From: Comamonadaceae bacterium
GTDB taxonomy: Bacteria > Pseudomonadota > Gammaproteobacteria > Burkholderiales > Burkholderiaceae_C
Direction of reading: 5' to 3'
DNA: 64,000 nucleotides
Assembly: GCA_027488735.1 (NCBI GenBank)
Contig: JAIYBB010000004.1
Location: 434,001-498,000 of the forward strand
The translations under genes and the position numbers were made by a program. The notes under the pieces are model-generated. The model saw nothing but the letters and a program-made list of their open reading frames with translations. It did no database searches and was not told where the DNA came from. Shown here piece by piece: positions 19,097 through 28,782 of this stretch (the first letter of the stretch is position 1; every line of letters starts with the position of its first letter).

Positions 19097-20115
19097 GCCC
19101 CGTGCGCTTATCGGCTTATTTCACGCAACAAGTCTGGCCCCGCCGCGAATGGGTGGCTTGTCTGTTGTGGCCGATAACCCTCCTCACTGGGTGTTGGGTC
19201 CATATAAATCGGCTGCTTTACAAGCGCGGATGGAGACAGTCTGTACGCCTTCCTGTGCCCGTGCTTGTTGTCGGTAACGTCGTGGCAGGTGGTACGGGCA
19301 AAACCCCGGTGGTCATCGGCTTGGTGCAGCATTTCGTGGCAAAAGGCTTGCGTGTTGGTGTGATTGCCAGGGCTTATGGCAGTTCGCAAGAATCTGTCAA
19401 AGAAGTCAAGCACCACAATTTGGCCGCAGATGCGGGCGATGAGCCCTTGCTGGTTAAACAACGATGCGATGTTCCGGTGTTTGTCGGACGCAAACGCGCG
19501 CTCGCCGCACAAGCTTTGCTGTCGGCTTACCCGAATACGGATCTCATCATCAGTGATGACGGTATGCAACACCATGCACTACGGCACGACATCGCCATTT
19601 GCGTCTTTGACGACAGAGGCTCAGGCAATGGTTGGTTATTGCCTGCGGGGCCGCTGCGCGAACCCTGGCCAACAGTCTCGCCGATGGGTGTTATCCGCCA
19701 TGTGCTTTACACAGGCGAGCAGCATCCCCATGATGCGTGGGTGGCAAAAAGACGTTTGGCGGCTTACGCAAGAAATGGCGCAGGCGAGCAACGCGACTTG
19801 CGGGAATGGTCGGGTCAAGCTGTGCAAGCATTGGCAGCCATTGCCAAGCCCGAGGTTTTTTTTCATGCACTTGAACAAGCTGGCTTGAAATTGGTGCAGC
19901 GCTGGCCGCTGCCAGATCATGCCTCGCTCTCTCATTGGAAGCCCACCAGCGATTTGCCTATTTTTTGCACAGAAAAAGACGCGGTTAAATTGTGGCCTCG
20001 CCTGCCCCAAGCATGGGCCGTTCCTCTGGTCTGCGAATTACCCTTGCCGCTGCTTGATGCCTTGGCGTTAAACCTGCAACAGCTATCATTGATTCATGGA
20101 CAAAAAATTGCTTGA
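19093..20115 (+). CDS. lpxK: Tetraacyldisaccharide 4'-kinase LpxK
   Basis: A 340-residue membrane-associated kinase that phosphorylates the lipid A disaccharide to give lipid IVA. The P-loop is [17 protein letters not shown] (about 57-73), followed by [42 protein letters not shown] and [19 protein letters not shown], all family hallmarks. The TTG at 19093 overlaps the exbD stop (TTGA); a GTG at 19102 is an alternative. Its end overlaps the next gene by 20 bases. The late [11 protein letters not shown] is also typical. Confidence 0.95.
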   Translation: MSPVRLSAYFTQQVWPRREWVACLLWPITLLTGCWVHINRLLYKRGWRQSVRLPVPVLVVGNVVAGGTGKTPVVIGLVQHFVAKGLRVGVIARAYGSSQESVKEVKHHNLAADAGDEPLLVKQRCDVPVFVGRKRALAAQALLSAYPNTDLIISDDGMQHHALRHDIAICVFDDRGSGNGWLLPAGPLREPWPTVSPMGVIRHVLYTGEQHPHDAWVAKRRLAAYARNGAGEQRDLREWSGQAVQALAAIAKPEVFFHALEQAGLKLVQRWPLPDHASLSHWKPTSDLPIFCTEKDAVKLWPRLPQAWAVPLVCELPLPLLDALALNLQQLSLIHGQKIA

Positions 20116-20287
20116 ACTGCTGGTCTGCCCTGTCACCAAAGGCAGCCTCATTTACCAACCTGACACCCAAGAATTGATATCCCGCAGCGCGCGGCTGGCC
20201 TACCCTGTGCGCGATGGCATCCCGGTGATGTTAGAGCTCGAAGCCCGCACATTGAGCGACGACGAATTGGAAAAACTGCATGGCTGA
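20096..20287 (+). CDS. Trm112/YcaR family small protein
   Basis: A 63-residue protein of the Trm112-like (UPF0434/YcaR) family, regularly placed between lpxK and kdsB. It has [16 protein letters not shown] and the conserved [19 protein letters not shown]. Family members with a zinc site show two cysteines at CPxC; here only the first remains (CPVT) and the later Cys is Ser (ELIS), so zinc binding is unlikely. It overlaps lpxK by 20 bases and kdsB by eight. Confidence 0.87.
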   Translation: MDKKLLELLVCPVTKGSLIYQPDTQELISRSARLAYPVRDGIPVMLELEARTLSDDELEKLHG

Positions 20288-21035
20288 AGCCGCCTATGTG
20301 GTGTTGATTCCGGCACGCTTGGGCTCTTCGCGCTTACCCAATAAACCCTTGGCCGACTTGGCGGGTGTGCCCATGGTGGTCAGAGTCGCTCAGCAAGCAA
20401 GCGTAAGCGCAGCCACTCAGGTGGTGGTTGCTGCTGACCATGCCAGTATTGTCCAAGCCTGTGAACAGCACGGGGTACGGGCCATTCTCACGCGCGACAA
20501 TCATCCCAGCGGCAGCGACCGACTGGCCGAGGCCGTCGGCTTGCTTGGTTTGCCCGATTCGCAAATCGTGGTGAATGTGCAAGGTGACGAGCCTTTGATC
20601 AATCCTCAGCACATTCACGCAGTGGCGCAGTTGTTGTCGCAGCGCATGGATGTGCACATGTCCACACTGGCACACCCGATCACAGAATTGTCCGATTGGC
20701 AAAGTCCGCATGTGGTCAAGCTGGTGTTAACCCAGGCTCATCTGGCCAGTTATTTCAGTCGAGCAGGTATCCCTTTTTGGCGAGACGGCACAGACTTGCA
20801 ACTGCCGCCCTACCCTGTTTACCGTCATGTGGGTTTGTACGCTTACCGCTGTGGTTTTCTCAAAAAATTCCCTCAGTTGGGCGAGGCACCTGCTGAAAAA
20901 GCCGAGGCGCTTGAGCAATTGCGGGCCCTGTGGCATGGCTACCAAATTGCAGTGCACGTGTCAGACATGGCGAGTGCAGCTGGCGTAGACACACCAGAAG
21001 ACTTGCGCAGGGTTCAAGCTTTATTGGCCGCATGA
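20280..21035 (+). CDS. kdsB: 3-deoxy-manno-octulosonate cytidylyltransferase KdsB
   Basis: A 251-residue enzyme that activates Kdo as CMP-Kdo for lipopolysaccharide inner core synthesis. Motifs are [19 protein letters not shown] (CTP binding), [29 protein letters not shown] (metal-binding Asp) and [18 protein letters not shown]. It overlaps the Trm112-like gene by eight bases, placing it in the exbB-exbD-lpxK-kdsB unit. Length is typical. Confidence 0.96.
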   Translation: MAEAAYVVLIPARLGSSRLPNKPLADLAGVPMVVRVAQQASVSAATQVVVAADHASIVQACEQHGVRAILTRDNHPSGSDRLAEAVGLLGLPDSQIVVNVQGDEPLINPQHIHAVAQLLSQRMDVHMSTLAHPITELSDWQSPHVVKLVLTQAHLASYFSRAGIPFWRDGTDLQLPPYPVYRHVGLYAYRCGFLKKFPQLGEAPAEKAEALEQLRALWHGYQIAVHVSDMASAAGVDTPEDLRRVQALLAA

Positions 21036-21093
21036 TCTTGTCTAGTAGGCAAGTGGTCTTGCATGCTATTCTTGGCTTTTCACAGCGACATAG

Positions 21094-21792
<699 letters not shown>

Positions 21793-22758
21793 TTACTTTT
21801 CGTCTTGCGAAAGAATGCTCAACGCCAAGGCCATACAGGCCTTGGCGGGTGGCAAACCAACCAATCGCCCACAGGTTTGATGTGCTTGTGGTTGAGCATT
21901 CCCCCAAGCACAGCGACTGCTGATCCATACCGCTATCCCCAAACCCATGGCTTTTTGTAGCGCGTCATTCCATCCGCTCTTGAAAGTACCCGCCCCCGTT
22001 CCGGCGATAACCAAACCACGCAAACGCCTGTTGCTTTGAGCATTCACCAACGTTTCAATCATTTCACCGCTGTTGCCAGCATGGTGGGTCAGCCATTCCA
22101 CCCGTGGCCAGTGGGAAGCGCTGAGAAATCCCGCCAACGAGGGAATCTCAAGCTCTGAGGTAGCAGTTAAATTGCTTTGCCAGACCCATTCGCCATGGAT
22201 TTTTTCGGCGGCAAGGGACGCAAACCCACTGCTGAATGCCTTCAGTGGGTCTGTGGAAATTTTTTGTACATGCAATGCATGGTGCGCTTGCCCATTGAAG
22301 ACCACGCAAACACCTTGTGCCTGCGCATGATGTAGCAACGACAAAGCATCACGCAAATTAGCGGGACCATCGGCCATGGGATGGTCTGCAGGGTGCATGG
22401 CGCAGGTCATCACCACCGGCTTGGACCACGGACCCAACGCATGCAGCAAATAAGCAGTTTCTTCTATGGTGTCAGTACCGTGGGTGATAACTACACCGAC
22501 AACATCCTGCCTTGACTGGGCGTGCGCCAGCGCGGTTAAAAGTGATTGCCAGATCGGCAAACCCATGTTTTTGCTGTCAATTTGCGCCACATCTTGGAAT
22601 TCAAGGTCGAAATTATCTTCGCCAGCAGAATCTATCAAGTCAGCGATTCCTAACCTGCCGGATTCATAAATATCAGGATTACCTGCACTCGTTCGTATGC
22701 CGGCGATGGTTCCTCCGGTACCCAAAACAACAGATTTGGCATTTATTTTCAAGGACAT
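21793..22758 (-). CDS. Asparaginase family protein
   Basis: A 321-residue type I/II-like asparaginase. Both catalytic threonine motifs are present: VLGTGGTIAGI (about 10-20) and VVITHGTDTIEETAYLLHAL (about 92-111), with the downstream MTCAMHPADHPMADGPANLRDAL segment. No convincing signal peptide is seen, so it is probably cytoplasmic. The ATG at 22758 is preferred over a TTG at 22767. The stop abuts the adk stop with no base between. Two LexA boxes (22776-22814) begin 18 bases before its start and may influence it. Glutaminase side activity cannot be judged. Confidence 0.88.
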   Translation of the reverse strand: MSLKINAKSVVLGTGGTIAGIRTSAGNPDIYESGRLGIADLIDSAGEDNFDLEFQDVAQIDSKNMGLPIWQSLLTALAHAQSRQDVVGVVITHGTDTIEETAYLLHALGPWSKPVVMTCAMHPADHPMADGPANLRDALSLLHHAQAQGVCVVFNGQAHHALHVQKISTDPLKAFSSGFASLAAEKIHGEWVWQSNLTATSELEIPSLAGFLSASHWPRVEWLTHHAGNSGEMIETLVNAQSNRRLRGLVIAGTGAGTFKSGWNDALQKAMGLGIAVWISSRCAWGNAQPQAHQTCGRLVGLPPAKACMALALSILSQDEK

Positions 22759-22775
22759 GGTTGCCAAAGTTAAAA

Positions 22776-22795
22776 AACTGGTTAAAAATACAGTT
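22776..22795 (+). promoter_or_regulatory. LexA (SOS) box 1
   Basis: The 20-mer has CTG at 22778-22780 and CAG at 22791-22793 separated by ten mostly A/T bases, matching the CTG-N10-CAG SOS operator. It lies between the divergent asparaginase and lexA genes, 60 bases from the lexA ATG. Confidence 0.85.
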
Positions 22796-22814
22796 ACTGG
22801 ATATCCAAACAGTT
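22795..22814 (+). promoter_or_regulatory. LexA (SOS) box 2
   Basis: A second CTG-N10-CAG operator (CTG 22797-22799, CAG 22810-22812) abuts box 1. Two adjacent boxes before lexA are also known in E. coli, where they give autorepression. The ATG of lexA is 41 bases downstream. Confidence 0.85.
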
Positions 22815-22854
22815 GTTTGGGTTACTTCCCCTAACCGCCAAGTGCAGGAGCACC

Positions 22855-23517
22855 ATGGAACAAGTCAAGCTCACCGCCCGTCAGCAACAGATTCTGTCAT
22901 TGATTGAAAGCGCGATACACAACACCGGCGCACCACCCACCCGAGCAGAAATTGCAACCGAACTCGGGTTCAAATCCGCCAACGCCGCAGAAGAACACCT
23001 GCAAGCCTTGGCCCGCAAAGGTGTTATTCAATTGGTCAGCGGCACATCCCGGGGCATTCGCTTGAAACAATCCCCCCCAGAGCACGCGAACACAAGCTTC
23101 AAACAATTTCAGTTGCCCTTGCAAGCCTTGGCGCAATTGACACTTCCCTTAGTGGGTCGGGTAGCCGCAGGCTCACCCATTTTGGCCCAAGAGCACATTG
23201 AGCAAACCTACAGTGTGGAAGCTTCCATGTTTTCGCAAATCCCTGACTATTTGCTCAAAGTCAGAGGGCTTTCTATGCGCGACGTGGGCATCATGGACGG
23301 TGATTTGCTAGCAGTCAAAACCACGCGAGACGCGCGTAACGGCCAAATTGTGGTCGCCCGCGTGGGAGACGAAGTCACTGTCAAAAGATTCCACAAATCA
23401 GCCCATGGCATTTCACTGTTGCCAGAAAACCCGGATTTTTCGCCCATAGAAGTTCATGCGGGCGATATTTTTTCTATCGAAGGTCTGGCCGTCGGCCTGA
23501 TCCGTCACCAGTTTTAA
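22855..23517 (+). CDS. lexA: LexA repressor
   Basis: A 220-residue SOS repressor. The N-terminal winged helix includes [17 protein letters not shown] and [20 protein letters not shown]; the C-terminal peptidase domain has the Ala-Gly cleavage site in [10 protein letters not shown] (about residue 103), catalytic Ser in [15 protein letters not shown] and catalytic Lys in [11 protein letters not shown]. RecA-stimulated self-cleavage is therefore expected. The ATG at 22855 follows AGGAG and matches E. coli LexA's start; an upstream in-frame start at 22813 is inside the operator region and unlikely. A small unknown gene follows after 15 bases. Confidence 0.97.
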   Translation: MEQVKLTARQQQILSLIESAIHNTGAPPTRAEIATELGFKSANAAEEHLQALARKGVIQLVSGTSRGIRLKQSPPEHANTSFKQFQLPLQALAQLTLPLVGRVAAGSPILAQEHIEQTYSVEASMFSQIPDYLLKVRGLSMRDVGIMDGDLLAVKTTRDARNGQIVVARVGDEVTVKRFHKSAHGISLLPENPDFSPIEVHAGDIFSIEGLAVGLIRHQF

Positions 23518-23532
23518 CCCCAGGAGCACACC

Positions 23533-23811
23533 ATGTCACTTGCCATTTGGAGCAACCATCAGGTTTTTCAGCGCGTTGATTCGGCTTTTCGCGCACTGCT
23601 CAGTCCCCGCAAAAGCCAACTTCCATACAACCGCCACGCCAGCATGTGTGCAGCAGAACGTCCCTTGCGCGTGGTTCACATCGCCGAAGACCAACGCCCG
23701 CCTTTGCACACAGCAGGACGCATGGTGATTTCAGGTCGCATGGCTGATGTTTGTGCAGAGCTCGACCGATTGATCGATCTGGACAACCAACGTCAAATGT
23801 TTCCCCACTGA
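23533..23811 (+). CDS. Small conserved-looking protein of unknown function downstream of lexA
   Basis: A 92-residue protein that I do not recognise. It starts 15 bases after the lexA stop behind AGGAGCACACC, closely resembling the lexA ribosome-binding region, so it is probably cotranscribed with lexA and SOS-inducible. The first 40 residues are basic (RVDSAFRALLSPRKSQL); the second half reads RVVHIAEDQRPPLHTAGRMV and ADVCAELDRLIDLDNQRQM, predicted strand then helix. There is no signal peptide or membrane segment. In Pseudomonas the lexA-linked partner is the division inhibitor SulA, but I see no convincing SulA similarity. Its stop lies two bases from the convergent glutathione transferase stop. 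Confidence 0.7.
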   Translation: MSLAIWSNHQVFQRVDSAFRALLSPRKSQLPYNRHASMCAAERPLRVVHIAEDQRPPLHTAGRMVISGRMADVCAELDRLIDLDNQRQMFPH

Positions 23812-23813
23812 AT

Positions 23814-24476
23814 TTATTTTTTGCCAGACCGCAAAGCCATCATGATTTCGCTGTTGGCTTTGCGCTCTGCCATTATTTTTTTCACGTGAGGGTTGTCAGC
23901 AAATTGCTGCGTATAGGCTTTCACCGGCAACTCAGCCAGCAAGTCTTCCTCAAGTACGGATTTGCACGCCATCACAGCCAGCGGCAAATGGAAAATCGCT
24001 GCGCAATCCGCCAAAGTAAAACTGTCACCCGCTACAAAGGGTGAAAATTTGGCTAACTTTGCAAAGGCAGCCACATTTTTTGTGAGTTGTTTTTTTACCC
24101 TGGCTTTGGTCTCGTCGCTGGCCACGCCGCCAAAAAACGCTTGACCATACAACTCTCGCACCACGAGTTCAATATGCAGTTCAAGATAAACAAGCAGCTC
24201 ACGCACTTTCGCCGCTGCAAAAGGATCAGCGGGCATCAAAGGATGTGACGGGTATTGGTGCTCTATGTATTCAGCGCAGGCCATGGATTCAGAGACACAG
24301 CCGTGCGGCGTTTCCAAAAATGGCACCTTGGCCATGGGAGAACGGTCAACCAGTTTGGGGTGCGTGTTGCCTGTCCACACCAATTCTTCTTCAAATGCCA
24401 CGCCTTTTTCCAGCAATTGCAATTTCAGTTTGTTGTAGTAGTTGCTGGCCGAGAATCCGCAAAGTTTCAGTGTCAT
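23814..24476 (-). CDS. Glutathione S-transferase family protein
   Basis: A 220-residue GST fold. The N-terminal thioredoxin-like domain begins MTLKLCGFSASNYYNKLKLQ and contains the glutathione-contacting turn AKVPFLETPHGCVSESMACA; the C-terminal helical domain has FVAGDSFTLADCAAIFHLPL, the N-capping-box region of GSTs. Start at 24476 is chosen because it gives the standard first strand; in-frame starts at 24491 and 24578 would add non-homologous residues. The substrate is unknown. It diverges from the 3-hydroxyacyl-CoA dehydrogenase gene. Confidence 0.87.
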   Translation of the reverse strand: MTLKLCGFSASNYYNKLKLQLLEKGVAFEEELVWTGNTHPKLVDRSPMAKVPFLETPHGCVSESMACAEYIEHQYPSHPLMPADPFAAAKVRELLVYLELHIELVVRELYGQAFFGGVASDETKARVKKQLTKNVAAFAKLAKFSPFVAGDSFTLADCAAIFHLPLAVMACKSVLEEDLLAELPVKAYTQQFADNPHVKKIMAERKANSEIMMALRSGKK

Positions 24477-24568
24477 GGGGAGAGACTCCATTGGTATCAA
24501 AGATTCGGCATTTTGCAGCAACTGCATGAGGCGGGCACGGTGCCAATGTCGGCCATAATCGTTCTTAT

Positions 24569-26095
24569 ATGAATACAAACTTCCATCGTGTGGCTGTGGT
24601 TGGCGCGGGCGCCATGGGACAGGGAATTGCCCAAATGTGTGCCCAAGCCGGTGCCCAGGTCTTGGTTCACGATGTTTTCCCAGGTGCCGCCGAAAAAGCC
24701 TGCCAAGCTATCTCCATGCAATGGCAAAGATCGCAAGACAAAGGCCGATTGACTGCCGCAGAGATGGGCCAGTTGCAAGATCGTTTGAAAGCAACCGCTT
24801 CACTCCAAGAGCTGTCAAGCTGTGACTTGGTGATCGAAGCGGTGGTTGAAAACATGGCCATCAAAACGGCCTTGTTTGCCGAATTAGAAAATCTGCTGAG
24901 CCCGCAAGCAGTCATAGCCACCAACACATCTTCGTTGTCAGTGACCGCCTTGGCTGCCAAACTCAAACACCCCCATCGGTTTGCAGGCCTGCATTTCTTC
25001 AACCCTGTGCCACTGATGAAGGTCGTAGAAGTCATTGCTGGGTTGGGTACGGATGAAACTATTTGCCAGCAATTGAGCCAATTTGTGACGGCCATGGGAC
25101 ATCGGTCGGTTCGCGCCAAGGACACCCCAGGCTTCATCGTTAACCACGCCGGCAGAGGCTATGGCACAGAAGCATTGCGTATCGTGTCTGAAGGCGTGGC
25201 GGACTTCGCCACGATCGATGACATTTTGAAAGACCAGGTGGGGTTCAAGCTGGGCCCTTTTGAGCTGATGGACTTGACCGCACTCGATGTTTCACACCCG
25301 GTGATGGAATCCATTTACCACCAGTACTATGAAGAACCCCGTTACCGTCCCTCTGTCATCACTGCCCAACGCTTGGCAGGCGGTTGGTTGGGGCGCAAAT
25401 CCGGTCAAGGCTTCTACACCTACATTGACGGCAAAGCGCAACGCTCGCCGCCAACGGCAATGCCTAGCGTGAGCGAAATGCCGCCGGTATGGGTGTCGTC
25501 GCGGGCAGCGCGGCGCAGCGATTTGTTTCAACTGCTCAAAGAACTTGGGGCAGACATTGAAACTGCCAGCGCCCCCTCCAACCAAGCGCTGTGCTTGGTC
25601 GCGCCTTTGGGGTTTGATGTCACCACTTCTGCAATCGTTGAGCGGCTCGATCCGGCGCGCACTTTGGGTATCGACATGCTCATGCCCGACGCCGCAAGCC
25701 GCAGACGTGTCTTAGCTACCAATCCCGCCACGCGCAGCGACATGCGGGATGCAGCCCGCGTACTCTTTGCCAAAGACGGAAAACCTGTCAGCGTGATTCA
25801 AGACAGTGGCGGATTTGTCACCCAACGCGTGTTGGCGCATATCGTCAATATTGCCAGCGACATATGCCAACAAGGCATTTGCAGCCCTGCTGATTTGGAC
25901 ACCGCTGTGACCCTTGGGCTGGGCTATCCGCAAGGACCTTTGACACTTGGAGATTCACTGGGGGCAGACAGTCTGCTCGAAGTGCTGTTCAATATGCAAA
26001 CCGTGTATGGCGACCCGCGCTATCGACCCAGCCCTTGGCTGCGTCGTCGCGGCGCCCTGGGCCTGAGTTTGCGCCACGATATTTCCTCCGTATGA
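24569..26095 (+). CDS. 3-hydroxyacyl-CoA dehydrogenase (PaaH/PaaC type)
   Basis: A 508-residue NAD-dependent dehydrogenase oxidising 3-hydroxyacyl-CoA. The Rossmann motif VAVVGAGAMGQGIAQMCAQAG opens the protein (shown here only by its core GAGAMGQGIAQ), followed by VIEAVVENMAIK, TNTSSLSVTALAA and the catalytic His in FAGLHFFNPVPLMKVVEV. Two HCDH C-terminal domains follow, with TPGFIVNHAGRGYGTEALRI in the first and GFVTQRVLAHIVNIASD in the second. This tandem layout matches phenylacetate-pathway PaaH/PaaC, though no other paa gene is adjacent. It overlaps the crotonase gene by four bases. Confidence 0.92.
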   Translation: MNTNFHRVAVVGAGAMGQGIAQMCAQAGAQVLVHDVFPGAAEKACQAISMQWQRSQDKGRLTAAEMGQLQDRLKATASLQELSSCDLVIEAVVENMAIKTALFAELENLLSPQAVIATNTSSLSVTALAAKLKHPHRFAGLHFFNPVPLMKVVEVIAGLGTDETICQQLSQFVTAMGHRSVRAKDTPGFIVNHAGRGYGTEALRIVSEGVADFATIDDILKDQVGFKLGPFELMDLTALDVSHPVMESIYHQYYEEPRYRPSVITAQRLAGGWLGRKSGQGFYTYIDGKAQRSPPTAMPSVSEMPPVWVSSRAARRSDLFQLLKELGADIETASAPSNQALCLVAPLGFDVTTSAIVERLDPARTLGIDMLMPDAASRRRVLATNPATRSDMRDAARVLFAKDGKPVSVIQDSGGFVTQRVLAHIVNIASDICQQGICSPADLDTAVTLGLGYPQGPLTLGDSLGADSLLEVLFNMQTVYGDPRYRPSPWLRRRGALGLSLRHDISSV

Positions 26096-26874
26096 CCGCG
26101 CAACTCAAAAGCCACACGGAAGGTCAAACCTTGGTGTTGACGCTGTCCAACCCAGACCACCGCAATGCGCTGGGTCCGCAAATCTATTCAGCGGGCATCG
26201 AAGCTTTGAATGCGGCTGAAAGCAATAACGACATCCGAAGCGTGGTGTTAACCGGAGAGGGAGCGCATTTCAGTGCTGGTGGACAACTCAACCGGTTATT
26301 GGATAACCGTGCACTCCCGCCCGATCACCAAGCGCAAAGCATAGAGGCCCTGCACGCTTGGCTCGAAACTATCACCACTTTCCCCAAGCCCGTTCTGGCG
26401 GCCGTGGAAGGGGCTGCTGCCGGTGCCGGCTTCTCGTTGGCACTGACCTGCGACTTTCTGATCGCTGCCAGCAACAGCGTATTTGTCATGGCCTACAGCA
26501 ATGTGGCCTTGTCACCCGATGGTGGCGGCAGTTGGCAACTGGCACGCGCATTGCCTCGGGCCTTGGTCAGTCAGTGGTTGATGTTGGGCGAAAAAATCTC
26601 AGCTGAGCAGTTGTTTGCACACGGCATGGTCAACGCCATCAGCGAACCGGGCCAGGCTTTGCAAACCGCCCTGTCCTGGGCCCAACGCCTGAACGAACGT
26701 GCGCCCAATGCGCTTTGCAGCATCAAAGAACTGGTCAATGCTGCACCCAACCACAGTTTGTTTGCCCACATGTCCTTGGAAAAGCAGCATTTCGTCAACA
26801 ATCTGCATCACCCTAATGCTGGGATTGGCATTGCCGCATTTTTGGACAAACAGCCTGCGCAGTACAAGCCCTGA
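26092..26874 (+). CDS. Enoyl-CoA hydratase/isomerase family protein
   Basis: A 260-residue crotonase. Typical segments are LTLSNPDHRNALGPQIY, VVLTGEGAHFSAGGQL (first oxyanion-hole segment) and FPKPVLAAVEGAAAGAGFSLAL (second; core EGAAAGAGFSLAL), then MAYSNVALSPDGGGSWQLAR where hydratases carry catalytic acids. It lacks the usual Glu at the second catalytic position (the segment reads SPDGGGSW), so it may be an isomerase- or PaaG-like member rather than a classic hydratase. The ATG overlaps the preceding stop (ATGA). It acts with the upstream dehydrogenase in fatty or aromatic acyl-CoA beta-oxidation. Confidence 0.9.
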   Translation: MTAQLKSHTEGQTLVLTLSNPDHRNALGPQIYSAGIEALNAAESNNDIRSVVLTGEGAHFSAGGQLNRLLDNRALPPDHQAQSIEALHAWLETITTFPKPVLAAVEGAAAGAGFSLALTCDFLIAASNSVFVMAYSNVALSPDGGGSWQLARALPRALVSQWLMLGEKISAEQLFAHGMVNAISEPGQALQTALSWAQRLNERAPNALCSIKELVNAAPNHSLFAHMSLEKQHFVNNLHHPNAGIGIAAFLDKQPAQYKP

Positions 26875-26943
26875 AACTTTTTTTCAAGTTGCTGGTCTCG
26901 CTGGCGACAATTTTCAACCCACAGGTCACTAACAAGACAGACG

Positions 26944-27660
26944 ATGGACGAGCCCATACTTAACATTGAAGAGCGCGAAGCAGTGAATGCCGGACGCTGG
27001 TTCTCTTCACTTTCACCTTCACTACGGCACGACATACTTCGATGCGCTTACGTCAAACGACTCAAGGACGGCGATCTGATCACCGCTCGCGGGGACACGC
27101 CCGAAGAATGGGTCGCCTGCGCCAAGGGCGCGGTTCGGGTCAGCTCAACCTCGCTGTCGGGCAAACAAATCACCTTCACTTATGTCGAGCCCGGCATTTG
27201 GTTTGGCGATGTGGCCATTCTGGATGGCGACAGCCGCACCCACGATGCTTACGCGCATGGCGACACCACCATTTTGTGTGTGGCCAAGCACGATTTCGAG
27301 AGAATTTTGTCGACGCATGTCGAGTTCTACCAAGCCATGTTGCGTTTGCAAGCCAGACGCATACGCCAGTTATTCGGTCTGGTGGAAGACCTCAACACCT
27401 TGCCGCTGCGCGCACGTTTGGCCAAACAGTTGCTGCATCTGGCACGCAGTTACGGTGTGCCGTCACTCAATCACGGCGAGGAAATTCGCATTGGTTTGCA
27501 TCTGGCACAAGAAGAATTGGCCCAACTCTTGGGCGCATCCCGTCAACGGGTCAACCAAGAACTCAAGGCCATGGAACGCGAAGAAGCTCTTCGCATAGAA
27601 CCGGGTGGTCTGGTCATTCGCAACCGGGAAGCACTGATGAAAATCAGTGCAGCGGAGTAA
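26944..27660 (+). CDS. Crp/Fnr family transcriptional regulator
   Basis: A 238-residue regulator with an N-terminal cyclic-nucleotide-binding fold (about 20-140; GDLITARGDTPEEWVACAKG, VEPGIWFGDVAILDGDSRTH) and a C-terminal winged helix (LAQEELAQLLGASRQRVNQE is the recognition region). It lacks the Fnr N-terminal cysteine cluster, so oxygen sensing by an iron-sulfur cluster is unlikely. It lies four bases before the phosphotransferase gene and likely controls or is cotranscribed with the following acyl-CoA dehydrogenase genes. The ligand is unknown. Confidence 0.88.
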   Translation: MDEPILNIEEREAVNAGRWFSSLSPSLRHDILRCAYVKRLKDGDLITARGDTPEEWVACAKGAVRVSSTSLSGKQITFTYVEPGIWFGDVAILDGDSRTHDAYAHGDTTILCVAKHDFERILSTHVEFYQAMLRLQARRIRQLFGLVEDLNTLPLRARLAKQLLHLARSYGVPSLNHGEEIRIGLHLAQEELAQLLGASRQRVNQELKAMEREEALRIEPGGLVIRNREALMKISAAE

Positions 27661-27664
27661 ACAC

Positions 27665-28747
27665 ATGAGCAACTTTGACAATTTTGTCGGCACGCGCGAA
27701 GTCAGCGACTCGCACAGCTTTGATATCGCAGCTTTACAGACTTGGTTGTCATCCCACATGCAGGGCTTCCAAGGGCCTTTGCAAGTAGAAATGTTCAAGG
27801 GCGGCCAATCCAATCCAACTTACAAGCTCATCACACCATCCAAAAGCTATGTGATGCGCGCCAAGCCAGGACCTGTCGCCAAGCTGCTGCCTTCTGCTCA
27901 CGCGATTGAGCGTGAATTTGCCGTCATGCGCGGCCTGCAAGGCACGGGCGTGCCGGTGGCGCACATGCATGTGCTGTGCGAAGACGAATCGGTCATCGGG
28001 CGCGCTTTTTATGTGATGGAGTTTGTGCAAGGTCGGGTGCTGTGGGACCAAGCCTTGCCCGACATGACGCGCGAGCAACGCCGCGATATTTACCTTGAAA
28101 TGAACCGTGTCATCGCAGCCTTGCATGCGGTGGACCACAAAGCGCAGGGCTTGGAAAACTTCGGCAAGCCCGGCAATTACTTTGACCGCCAGATCGGGCG
28201 CTGGAGCAAGCAATACCGCGCCTCGGTCACCCAGCCCATTGAAGAAATGGACAAGTTGATGGACTGGCTTCCGGCCAACATGCCCGACAGCGCCCGCGCC
28301 GACTTGACCTGCATCGTGCATGGCGATTTCCGTTTGGACAATATGATTTTTCACCCTGAGGAGCCGCGCATTTTGGCGGTGCTGGACTGGGAACTCTCCA
28401 CCTTGGGACACCCGTTGGCAGACTTCAGTTACCACTGCATGTCCTGGCACATACCGCCCGGCAGTTTCCGTGGCATCGGCGGTTTAGACCACGCGGCTTT
28501 AGGTATTCCGCTGGAAGATGAATACATCGATTTGTATTGCAAGCGCAGTGGCATCACCACGCTGGCCGAGTTGAAAAAAGACTGGAACTTCTACCTCGCC
28601 TACAACATGTTTCGCATCGCCGCGATTTTGCAAGGCATTGCCAAACGGGTGGAAGACGGCACAGCTTCCAGCGCACAAGCCAAAGCCTCAGGCGCAGGTG
28701 CAAGACCCATGGCCGAACTGGCCTGGTTGTTTGCACGTCGCCAATGA
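27665..28747 (+). CDS. APH-type phosphotransferase family protein linked to acyl-CoA dehydrogenase
   Basis: A 360-residue protein of the aminoglycoside phosphotransferase/choline kinase fold. It shows VEMFKGGQSNPTYKLITP (nucleotide loop), the Brenner catalytic motif CIVHGDFRLDNMIFHPEEP (about 216-234) and the metal-binding Asp in ILAVLDWELSTLGHPLADFS. In eukaryotic ACAD10/ACAD11 the same domain is fused to an acyl-CoA dehydrogenase and has been reported to phosphorylate 4-hydroxyacyl-CoAs; here the two are separate neighbouring genes (35 bases apart). Drug resistance is therefore an unlikely role. The ATG at 27665 is preferred over an upstream in-frame start at 27647 inside the regulator gene. 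Confidence 0.9.
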   Translation: MSNFDNFVGTREVSDSHSFDIAALQTWLSSHMQGFQGPLQVEMFKGGQSNPTYKLITPSKSYVMRAKPGPVAKLLPSAHAIEREFAVMRGLQGTGVPVAHMHVLCEDESVIGRAFYVMEFVQGRVLWDQALPDMTREQRRDIYLEMNRVIAALHAVDHKAQGLENFGKPGNYFDRQIGRWSKQYRASVTQPIEEMDKLMDWLPANMPDSARADLTCIVHGDFRLDNMIFHPEEPRILAVLDWELSTLGHPLADFSYHCMSWHIPPGSFRGIGGLDHAALGIPLEDEYIDLYCKRSGITTLAELKKDWNFYLAYNMFRIAAILQGIAKRVEDGTASSAQAKASGAGARPMAELAWLFARRQ

Positions 28748-28782
28748 TTTTTTACACATGACAGATTAACCGGAGAAAAAAA

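Noticed and set aside
27749..28450. A 233-codon minus-strand frame opposite the phosphotransferase gene
   Set aside because: Antisense to a gene with intact catalytic motifs; no motif of its own.
27665..28747. Aminoglycoside resistance gene
   Set aside because: The fold is APH-like, but linkage to an acyl-CoA dehydrogenase and similarity to the ACAD10/11-type domain point to acyl-CoA metabolism.
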